64,000 nt of DNA, from positions 1 through 64,000 of the forward strand of contig NZ_JNVB01000012.1 of NCBI RefSeq assembly GCF_000770305.1. The letters are read 5' to 3'. The first letter of the stretch is position 1; the number at the start of each line of letters is the position of its first letter. The position numbers were made by a program, and so were the translations under genes. Below, piece by piece: positions 57,250 to 64,000 of this stretch. This DNA is from Erwinia oleae. Its GTDB lineage: Bacteria; Pseudomonadota; Gammaproteobacteria; Enterobacterales; Enterobacteriaceae. The notes below the pieces were generated by a model. It was given only the letters and a program-made list of their open reading frames with translations, did no database searches and was not told where the DNA came from.

Positions 57250-58130
57250 TATTTGAGATAGTGACCGCTGCGTAGCGCTTCAATGCGCTTATCCAGCGGC
57301 GGGTGCGACATGAACAGCTCGCTGAAGGTTTTTGATTTACCGTTGATACAGAAGGCCATCATGGTACTCGCCTCCTGCGGTTCATAGCTGGTTTTCAGGC
57401 GTTGAAGCGCGGCAATCATCTTTTCACGACCGACCAGCCGTGCGGAACCCGCATCGGCATGGAATTCACGGTGGCGTGAAAACCACATGGTAATGATGCT
57501 GGCAATAATACCGAAGACCAGCTCCAGCACCATTGAAACCGCGAAGTAGACCAGCGGATTACCGTTGCTGCTTTCCCCCTCTTCGCGATCGCCAGACATA
57601 AAACCTGCGGCAACCTGCGCAAGTATGCGCGAAATAAAGATCACAAAGGTGTTCACCACGCCCTGGATCAGCGTCATGGTGACCATGTCACCGTTGGCAA
57701 TGTGGCTGATTTCATGCGCCAGCACCGCTTCCGCTTCGTCACGGCTCATGTTTTGCAACAGGCCGGTTGAAACGGCAACCAGTGACGCATTCCGGCGGGC
57801 GCCGGTAGCGAAGGCGTTGATATCCGGCGCATGATAAACAGCCACCTGCGGCATCGCAATGCCGGCCTGTTGGGCCTGCTGCGAAATAGTCTGCATCAGC
57901 CAGCGCTCGGTTTCATTGCGCGGCTGCTCAATAACTTCACCGCCAACGGAACGCAACGCCATCCACTTCGACATCAGCAGTGAAACAAACGCACCGCCGA
58001 AGCCAAACAGACCTGCCATGATCATCAGGCCCTGAACACTGCTTGACTGAATCCCCGTCAGGCTGAGGATCAGCCCAAAGACCACCATTACGCCCAGGTT
58101 GGTCAACAGGAAAAGCGCAATACGCATCAT
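57249..58130 (-). CDS. htpX: Membrane protease HtpX
   Basis: Zinc metalloprotease (M48) of the inner membrane for membrane-protein quality control alongside FtsH. Two N-terminal hydrophobic segments, the HEXXH motif in [15 protein letters not shown], two more membrane segments, and the third ligand Glu in [15 protein letters not shown] are visible. Length is 293 aa, as in E. coli. A sigma-32-type promoter lies 50 bases upstream, consistent with heat-shock induction. Confidence 0.97.
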   Translation of the reverse strand: MMRIALFLLTNLGVMVVFGLILSLTGIQSSSVQGLMIMAGLFGFGGAFVSLLMSKWMALRSVGGEVIEQPRNETERWLMQTISQQAQQAGIAMPQVAVYHAPDINAFATGARRNASLVAVSTGLLQNMSRDEAEAVLAHEISHIANGDMVTMTLIQGVVNTFVIFISRILAQVAAGFMSGDREEGESSNGNPLVYFAVSMVLELVFGIIASIITMWFSRHREFHADAGSARLVGREKMIAALQRLKTSYEPQEASTMMAFCINGKSKTFSELFMSHPPLDKRIEALRSGHYLK

Positions 58131-58179
58131 ATCGTTTAATCTTCCTCAGTTATAAAAATCGCTTGTAGCGGTTATCCAT

Positions 58180-58206
58180 CGTAGGGGCAGATCAAAACAT
58201 TTCAAG
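58180..58206 (-). promoter_or_regulatory. Sigma-32-type heat-shock promoter of htpX
   Basis: Minus strand CTTGAA, 13-base spacer, CCCCTACG, against the consensus CTTGAA-N13-17-CCCCATNT. The -35 is perfect and CCCC of the -10 is intact. HtpX is a known heat-shock gene in E. coli. Confidence 0.75.
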
Positions 58207-58305
58207 CACTCTTAACCTTTAAGTCACTAAAAAGACATAACTTTACACTGCGCCGCTCTCTTTACGCGCTCAGTCAAACCGCAAGCAGTCAATGGCGAGT
58301 CGCCC

Positions 58306-58332
58306 AAAAAAAAAGCACAGCCTGCGCTGTGC
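58306..58332 (-). terminator. Intrinsic terminator of prc
   Basis: Minus strand GCACAGC-loop-GCTGTGC (7-bp stem) followed by nine T, beyond the prc stop. Confidence 0.9.
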
Positions 58333-58364
58333 CTTTGGTGTTATTTGCTGCCCGTTGCCGGCGA

Positions 58365-60380
58365 TTAAGATTTTGTTAATCGCGCCAGATCGTTAGCGAT
58401 ATTGACCGTCTCGTCAAGGTAAGGATCCGGCTCTTTATACTCTTTCGGCAGGTCTTCCAGCTTAGCCAGCGGTTTTTTGCCTTCGCGCTTCATCCGTGCA
58501 TTGATTCGCTCAAGGCGCAGCGCATCATCTTCATGGTTCTCTTTCTCACGCTCGGCAAGATTCAGCGAAATGGTTTTACGCTTGTCTTTCATCGCGTTGA
58601 AGCGAGCAATATCCTTGATGATGTACTGAAACTCCTGATCGTTGGCGATGCGATCCTGATGTGCCTTCAGCAACTGCGCGCCAAACGGTTTCAGATCGCC
58701 CGTTTTGGTAAAGCTGGCGGCGTTGATGCTGTCCCACGGCAGCGCGTTGTCTTCAAACTTCTCGCCGGTTTCCACGGCTTCAACGCCGGTTGGCATCAGC
58801 AAATCGGGAGTTACGCCTTTCCGCTGCGTGCTGCCGCCGTTGATGCGGTAAAACTTCTGAATGGTGTACTGAACCGAACCCAGCGCAGGCCATTCAGGGC
58901 GCAGCATCTGATCGTAAATACGATTCAGTGAACGATACTGCTGAACGGTGCCTTTACCAAAGGTGGGTTCGCCCACGATCAGCGCCCGGCCATAATCCTG
59001 CATCGCAGCGGCAAAAATCTCCGATGCCGACGCACTGAAGCGATCGACCAGCACCACCAGCGGCCCTTTATAGAACACGGTGCCATCGGTATCGCTGTCT
59101 TCACGCACTTTACCGTTGTTATCACGAACCTGCACCACCGGGCCGGACGGGATAAACAGGCCGGAAAGCGATACGGCTTCCGTCAGCGCCCCGCCGCCGT
59201 TAGTACGCAGATCAATGACGATGCTGTTCACATTCTGCTTTTGCAGTTTCTGAAGCTGCACTTTAACGTCATCCGTCAGGCCCACGTAGAAACCGGGAAT
59301 ATCCAGCACGCCGACTTTCTCTTTGCCGACGTTATGCACCGTCATTTTCACCGCCCGATCTTCCAGGCGAATTTTCTCACGCGTCAGCGTCACGATGCGC
59401 GTTTTGGTGCCCTTACCGGCAGGCAGCACTTCCAGCCGAACTTTACTGCCTTTCGGGCCTTTGATTTGTGCGACAACGTCGTCGAGACGCCAGCCAATCA
59501 CATCAACAATCGGCTTGCCGGGCTGGCCGACGCCAACAATACGATCGCCAACGGTGATCGCTTTGCTCTTCGCCGCCGGGCCGCCCGCTACCATTGAGTT
59601 GATGACGGTATAGTCTTCATCCATTTGCAACACCGCGCCGATACCTTCAAGCGACAGGCTCATTTCGGTATTGAACTGCTCGGTATTCCGCGGCGAGAGA
59701 TAGTTGGTGTGCGGATCAATTTCATGCGCAAACGCAGTCATCGCCATCTGGAAAACATCTTCACTGTTGCTCTGCGCCAGGCGGCGAATAGCAAACTGAT
59801 AGCGTTTGGTCAGAACGTCACGAATTTCTTTTTCGTCTTTGCCGGTGAGCTTAAGGCTCAGCTCGTCATATTTGACTTTCGCGTCCCACAGCTGATTAAG
59901 CTCAGCGGTGGTTTTTGGCCATGGCATCTTGCTGCGATCGGTATCGATCGTGTCATGACCGGTAAAATCCATCGGCTTATTTAACACCGTCAGCGCGTAT
60001 TGATAACGCTCAAAACGACGCTTTTGCGCAAGATTATAGATGTCGTAAAAAACATCCAGCTTGCCGGTTTTCAGCTCGTCACTCAGCAGCGTTTTCCGCG
60101 AAGAAAACTGCTCAATGTCAGAAACCAACAGCACGTTGTGGCTGTAGTCGAGAAGATTAAGGTATCGCTCAAAAATCTTGACGGAAAAGTCTTTATCAAG
60201 ATCGAATTGACGATAGTGCGAACGCGTAAAGCGAGACGAAACGCGCTCGCTCACGGTAGCGTGCTGCGGCTCCTGATGGAGCTGGGGTATCTGATCGGCG
60301 CGCGTGATGCTGTCGGCGGCGAAAACGTTTCCTGCAAGCAGCAATCCTGCAATAACGGTGGTTTTAAAAAAGTTGTTCAT
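58365..60380 (-). CDS. prc: Tail-specific protease Prc (Tsp)
   Basis: Periplasmic C-terminal processing protease that trims PBP3 and, with NlpI, controls the hydrolase MepS. It has a signal peptide ending near NVFAAD, a PDZ domain (LSLEGIGAVLQ, GDRIVGVGQPGKPIVDVIGW) and the S41 catalytic dyad: Ser in VDRFSASASEIF and Lys in GEPTFGKGTVQQY. Length is 671 aa (E. coli 682; the Pro-rich C-terminal tail is shorter). It lies 19 bases after proQ on the same transcript. Confidence 0.97.
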   Translation of the reverse strand: MNNFFKTTVIAGLLLAGNVFAADSITRADQIPQLHQEPQHATVSERVSSRFTRSHYRQFDLDKDFSVKIFERYLNLLDYSHNVLLVSDIEQFSSRKTLLSDELKTGKLDVFYDIYNLAQKRRFERYQYALTVLNKPMDFTGHDTIDTDRSKMPWPKTTAELNQLWDAKVKYDELSLKLTGKDEKEIRDVLTKRYQFAIRRLAQSNSEDVFQMAMTAFAHEIDPHTNYLSPRNTEQFNTEMSLSLEGIGAVLQMDEDYTVINSMVAGGPAAKSKAITVGDRIVGVGQPGKPIVDVIGWRLDDVVAQIKGPKGSKVRLEVLPAGKGTKTRIVTLTREKIRLEDRAVKMTVHNVGKEKVGVLDIPGFYVGLTDDVKVQLQKLQKQNVNSIVIDLRTNGGGALTEAVSLSGLFIPSGPVVQVRDNNGKVREDSDTDGTVFYKGPLVVLVDRFSASASEIFAAAMQDYGRALIVGEPTFGKGTVQQYRSLNRIYDQMLRPEWPALGSVQYTIQKFYRINGGSTQRKGVTPDLLMPTGVEAVETGEKFEDNALPWDSINAASFTKTGDLKPFGAQLLKAHQDRIANDQEFQYIIKDIARFNAMKDKRKTISLNLAEREKENHEDDALRLERINARMKREGKKPLAKLEDLPKEYKEPDPYLDETVNIANDLARLTKS

Positions 60381-60399
60381 GCCCTGATTGGCCTCCGTT

Positions 60400-61068
60400 T
60401 CAGAACTGTAAATGTTCTGCGCGTACGATCATTGCCAGACCGGAAGCCAGTTGAACCCGGACGCCATCTTTAGTGACTTCAAGAATGGTTGCGTCCATTG
60501 CACTTTTGCCTGCGGTGACTTTAATGCTCTGGCCCGGCTGAAGTGCGGCGGTGTCGGTGACGGGTTGCGTGCGCGGTGGCTGACGCTCTGCGGAAGGCGC
60601 GCGTCCGGCAGCAGGTTTGCTGCGAACTTTGCGCGGCTGCTCACCTTCTGCAGAAGGTTTCGGCCTGCGCGGACGGCGCGGCGCGGTCTCTTCACCCGCT
60701 TCACGTTTTTTCGCCTGCTGCTGCTCGCGTTGCGCCTGAACGCGCGCTTTCGCTTCTTCAAGCTGCTTACGGGCATGTTCTACGTGTTGCTCATCCAGTT
60801 CGCCGCAGGCATTGCCATCCAGATCCACGCGGGCTGCGCCTGCTTTGATGCCGTACAGGTAGCGCCAGCTCGACGTGTAAAGACGCAGCGCGGAGCGAAG
60901 CTGGGTTTTGCTCAGGTTCATTTCGCCCTGAACGCGTTCAACCAGATCCTGAAAGATACCAATCTTCAGCGGTTTTGCTTCGCCTTCGGCACTAAAGCAT
61001 TGCGGGAAACGCTCGGCCAAAAAAGCGATGACTTCTTTACTGCTATTCAACTTAGGTTGATTTTCCAT
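60400..61068 (-). CDS. proQ: RNA chaperone ProQ
   Basis: FinO-domain RNA-binding protein that stabilises and matches small RNAs with targets; first linked to ProP osmoregulation. The FinO domain spans about residues 1-115 ([32 protein letters not shown]), then a basic, low-complexity linker (about 116-165), and a Tudor-like C-terminal domain ([20 protein letters not shown]). Length is 222 aa (E. coli 232). First gene of proQ-prc. Confidence 0.97.
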   Translation of the reverse strand: MENQPKLNSSKEVIAFLAERFPQCFSAEGEAKPLKIGIFQDLVERVQGEMNLSKTQLRSALRLYTSSWRYLYGIKAGAARVDLDGNACGELDEQHVEHARKQLEEAKARVQAQREQQQAKKREAGEETAPRRPRRPKPSAEGEQPRKVRSKPAAGRAPSAERQPPRTQPVTDTAALQPGQSIKVTAGKSAMDATILEVTKDGVRVQLASGLAMIVRAEHLQF

Positions 61069-61165
61069 GAATTTTCCTGATTACAACGGAATTGCCAATA
61101 AGCCGCAGGCATGAACAGGCGCCATTATAATGACCCCATCGGCAAATGCTACGTTATCCAGCGCT

Positions 61166-61666
61166 TTAGCTGTGTTTCATCGCAATAAATTTTTGCAGAT
61201 CGGTTTCAGCCAGCACCTTACACAGCCCGTCGGTCAGGGCTTTCAACCCTTCTTCATCCTGCTGGTCGAAGCGATGATGCGTTACGCTGTCGATGTCCAG
61301 TACGCCGACCGTCTGGCCGTTAACGATCAGCGGCAGAACGATTTCCGCATTGCTGGCGGCATCGCAGGCGATATGCCCCGGGAAGGCGTGAACATCGGCG
61401 ACGCGCTGAATCACGCCCTGCGCCACGGCGGTACCACAAACGCCTTTACCCACAGGAATGCGCACGCAGGCGATTTTCCCCTGAAACGGCCCCAGCACCA
61501 ATGTGTCGGGTTCACTCAGCAGGTAAAATCCCGCCCAGTTCACGCTTTCCAGCCGCTCAAATAATAGCGCACTGCAATTGCCCATGACGGCAAGAAAACT
61601 GGTTTCACCCGCAATCAGGGCGTTCGAATCGCGGGTCAGTTCTGCATAAAATTCTGCTTTAGTCAT
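61166..61666 (-). CDS. msrC: Free methionine-(R)-sulfoxide reductase (GAF domain)
   Basis: GAF-domain enzyme reducing free methionine-R-sulfoxide (YebR/fRMsr). The active-site cysteines are in GKIACVRIPVGKGVCGTAVA and GHIACDAASN. Length is 166 aa. Other family features are NWAGFYLL and IVLPLIVNGQTVGVLDIDS. It lies just upstream of proQ on the same strand and is divergent from letA. It complements MsrB, which acts on protein-bound methionine sulfoxide. Confidence 0.95.
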   Translation of the reverse strand: MTKAEFYAELTRDSNALIAGETSFLAVMGNCSALLFERLESVNWAGFYLLSEPDTLVLGPFQGKIACVRIPVGKGVCGTAVAQGVIQRVADVHAFPGHIACDAASNAEIVLPLIVNGQTVGVLDIDSVTHHRFDQQDEEGLKALTDGLCKVLAETDLQKFIAMKHS

Positions 61667-61874
61667 TATCTAACCATTGGTGGAAACGTAGGTCGCGGCA
61701 CAAAATGAGCACGCATGTTTAAAAAAAGTATCAAATGTTCAGGACGATAGGGTGTATTTGTTAATATACTCTTAATCGGCTGGCCCTGAAGCAGGGGCTT
61801 CCCGGCCCGCCGAAAGTCAGTAACGTGGCCTAACCCAACCCAGTGCAGTCGGGGCTTTCAGCTTAGTCAGGATT

Positions 61875-63119
61875 ATGAAAATACACGCTATCAGTGAGGC
61901 TTTGCCACAGGCACGTTATCAGCGTTGTCCCCAATGCGATACCCTTTTTTCCTTACCAGACGTCAACTCTGACCAGTCAGCGCACTGCCCGCGCTGCAAC
62001 GCGCGAATTCTGAATGGCCGTGACTGGTCAATGACGCGCCTTGCCGCGATGGCGGTCACCATGCTGCTGCTTATGCCGTTCGCCTTTGGCGAATCGCTGA
62101 TGTCTGTCCGCCTGCTTGGCAGCAATATCAGCGCCAGCCTGTTTGGCGGCGTGATTCAGATGGCCCGCCAGGGAGACGTTATTACCGCGTCCATGGTCGC
62201 CTTCTGCACCATCGGCGCGCCGGCCACGCTGGTGGCTTCCATCGCCTGGCTCTATTTCGGCCAACGCGCCGGCATGAATCTTCGCCCTGTTCTGCTGATG
62301 TTTGAACGCCTGCGCGAATGGGTGATGCTGGATATCTATCTGGTGGGTATCGGCATTGCGTCTATTAAAGTGCAGGACTACGCAGAAATTACGCCGGGGC
62401 CCGGCCTGATTGCATTTGTTTTGCTGGTGCTGCTGAGCGTCATTACGCTGATTCATATGAACAGCGAGCAGCTCTGGCACCGTTTTTACCCACAGCCACG
62501 GCTTAATGTCTCGCCTGAGCGGCTACAGGTGTGCCTCAACTGCCACCATACCGGCCTGCCGGACGCGCGCGGTCGCTGTCCGCGCTGCCATACGCCGCTG
62601 CGCTTTCGTCGCCGTCACAGCCTGCAAAAATCATGGGCGGCGCTTATCGCCTCGATCGTTTTACTGATCCCGGCGAATACGCTGCCGATCTCAATCATCT
62701 ATCTGAACGGCGCGCGGCAGGAGGACACTATTCTTTCCGGCATCATGTCGCTGGCCTCAGGCAATATACCGATTGCGGCGGTGGTGTTTATTGCCAGTAT
62801 TTTAGTGCCGTTCACCAAGGTGATCGTGCTGCTGACGCTGCTGCTGAGCATCCATTTTAAGTGCGAACAGGGGCTGAAAACGCGCGTCAGGCTGCTGCGG
62901 GTGGTGACCTGGGTTGGACGCTGGTCGATGCTCGATCTGTTTGTTATTTCGTTAACGATGTCGCTGGTCAATCGCGACCAGCTTTTGGCTTTTACCATGG
63001 GACCGGCAGCCTTCTATTTCGGCTCGGCGGTTATTCTCACTATCATGGCCGTTGAATGGCTGGATAGTCGTTTACTTTGGGATGCACATGCAACAGGAAA
63101 CGCCGACTACACCGACTAA
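61875..63119 (+). CDS. letA: Lipid transport membrane protein LetA (YebS, PqiA-type)
   Basis: Inner-membrane partner of the MCE protein LetB in phospholipid transport between the membranes. Two rubredoxin-like zinc-binding modules are visible, RCPQC...CPRC near residues 18-42 and CLNC...CPRC near 219-238, each followed by about four hydrophobic helices. This is the duplicated PqiA architecture. Length is 414 aa. It overlaps letB by 32 bases, so they are translationally linked. Confidence 0.94.
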   Translation: MKIHAISEALPQARYQRCPQCDTLFSLPDVNSDQSAHCPRCNARILNGRDWSMTRLAAMAVTMLLLMPFAFGESLMSVRLLGSNISASLFGGVIQMARQGDVITASMVAFCTIGAPATLVASIAWLYFGQRAGMNLRPVLLMFERLREWVMLDIYLVGIGIASIKVQDYAEITPGPGLIAFVLLVLLSVITLIHMNSEQLWHRFYPQPRLNVSPERLQVCLNCHHTGLPDARGRCPRCHTPLRFRRRHSLQKSWAALIASIVLLIPANTLPISIIYLNGARQEDTILSGIMSLASGNIPIAAVVFIASILVPFTKVIVLLTLLLSIHFKCEQGLKTRVRLLRVVTWVGRWSMLDLFVISLTMSLVNRDQLLAFTMGPAAFYFGSAVILTIMAVEWLDSRLLWDAHATGNADYTD

Positions 63120-64000
63120 TGCACGCATAAAAAGCCGCCGCAGGATTTCGCCATTCTGGCTGCTGCCTTTTATTGCCATGCTGATTGCAGGCTGGCTCGT
63201 CTGGACCAACTACCAGGAGCGCGGCACCACGGTCACCATCGATTTCGCCACGGCGGACGGCATCACTCCGGGCCGGACGCCGGTGCGTTACCAGGGCGTT
63301 GAGGTCGGCATGGTGCAGAGCATCAGCATGACCGACGATCTGCGTACCATCAAAATCAAAGCCAGCATCAAAAGCGACATGCGCGATGCGCTGCGTGAAG
63401 ACACGCAGTTCTGGCTGGTCACGCCAAAGGCCTCTCTGGCGGGCGTGTCGGGGCTGGATGCGCTGGTTGGCGGTAACTATATCGGCATGATGCCCGGCAA
63501 GGGCAAACCGCGCGAAAACTTTGTGGCGCTGGATACCCAGCCGAAATATCGCGTCAACACCGGGGAGCTGCTGGTGCATCTGCACGCCACCGATCTTGGC
63601 TCACTCAATACCGGTTCGGTGGTTTATTTCCGCAAGATCCCGGTGGGCCGCGTGTATGACTACAGCATCAATCCGGGTAATAAAAACGTGACGATCGACG
63701 TGCTGATTGAGCGTCGCTTTACCAATCTGGTGAAAAAAGACAGCCGCTTCTGGAACGTTTCCGGCGTCAAAGCTGACGTCGGGCTGAGCGGCGCGAAGGT
63801 ACAGCTGGAGAGCCTGGCCGCGCTGGTTAATGGCGCCATTGCCTTTGATTCGCCGGCGCAGTCAGCGCAGGCAAGAACGGATGACGACTATTCGCTCTAT
63901 CCCGATCTGGCACACAGCCAGCGCGGGGTAATTGTTACCCTGGATCTGCCGGATGGTAAAAACCTGAAGGCGGGCAGCACGCCGCTGATGTATCAGGGGC
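63088..64000 (+). CDS. letB: MCE-domain lipid tunnel protein LetB (YebT), truncated by window edge
   Basis: Periplasm-spanning tube built from stacked MCE rings, moving lipids between inner and outer membrane. This window covers only the first about 304 of roughly 880 codons: a short cytoplasmic start [11 protein letters not shown], one membrane anchor (about residues 22-42, [17 protein letters not shown]), the first MCE domain ([23 protein letters not shown]), the second ([21 protein letters not shown]) and the start of the third. ATG 63082 two codons earlier is an in-frame alternative. The truncation is only the end of the window. Confidence 0.95.
   Translation, partial: MQQETPTTPTNARIKSRRRISPFWLLPFIAMLIAGWLVWTNYQERGTTVTIDFATADGITPGRTPVRYQGVEVGMVQSISMTDDLRTIKIKASIKSDMRDALREDTQFWLVTPKASLAGVSGLDALVGGNYIGMMPGKGKPRENFVALDTQPKYRVNTGELLVHLHATDLGSLNTGSVVYFRKIPVGRVYDYSINPGNKNVTIDVLIERRFTNLVKKDSRFWNVSGVKADVGLSGAKVQLESLAALVNGAIAFDSPAQSAQARTDDDYSLYPDLAHSQRGVIVTLDLPDGKNLKAGSTPLMYQG

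Overview
The window is ordinary chromosomal DNA of an enterobacterium. About 63 genes can be called; nearly all have a recognisable E. coli K-12 counterpart, often with the same length and catalytic residues, and CspC appears residue-for-residue identical. The accessory content points to the Erwiniaceae (Pantoea, Erwinia or Mixta-like): an orphan capsule-type sugar transferase behind an RcsAB-like box, and no mgrB, nhaB, mntP or pncA at their usual positions. The family is an inference. I see no rRNA, tRNA, CRISPR array, insertion sequence, prophage or origin.

Layout. (1) 1-16.5 kb: xthA, then ynjH-topB-selD-ydjA (minus), sppA, ansA, yeaC-msrB (minus), gapA-yeaD, yeaE and mipA (minus), and yeaG-yeaH behind a sigma-54-type promoter. 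(2) 16.8-33 kb: cvrA, a small accessory patch (yebV, the sugar transferase, a Bcr/CflA-type exporter), dadX-dadA, ycgB, fadR, dsbB, a tiny Pro/Gly-rich lipoprotein, ycgN-ycgM, a MltB-like transglycosylase, ycgL and minCDE. (3) 33-64 kb: rnd, fadD, yeaY, tsaB, yoaA, a small lipoprotein, yoaB, yoaH, pabB-nudL, sdaA, a CSS-EAL phosphodiesterase, yoaE, manXYZ-yobD, rlmA, cspC with a shortened yobF, an MBL-fold hydrolase, yebO, yobH, kdgR, yebQ, htpX, proQ-prc, msrC and letA-letB. letB runs off the right edge.

Functional links. FadR (encoded at 26.5-27.2 kb) probably binds a 17-bp operator in front of fadD at 35.97 kb. manXYZ has an adjacent CRP-like site and Mlc/NagC-like inverted repeat. gapA has a clear CRP site and a Cra-like site. 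htpX has a sigma-32-type promoter. Envelope functions recur: DsbB, SppA, Prc, HtpX, LetAB, Slp-type and other lipoproteins, and a lytic transglycosylase.

No new multi-gene system is visible. The observations most worth follow-up are the yoaE leader (a promoter, a structured element ending in seven U, and a second terminator hairpin abutting the ribosome binding site), the orphan sugar transferase with its RcsAB box, the frameshifted yobF upstream of cspC, the set of missing genes, and two uncharacterised small lipoproteins.
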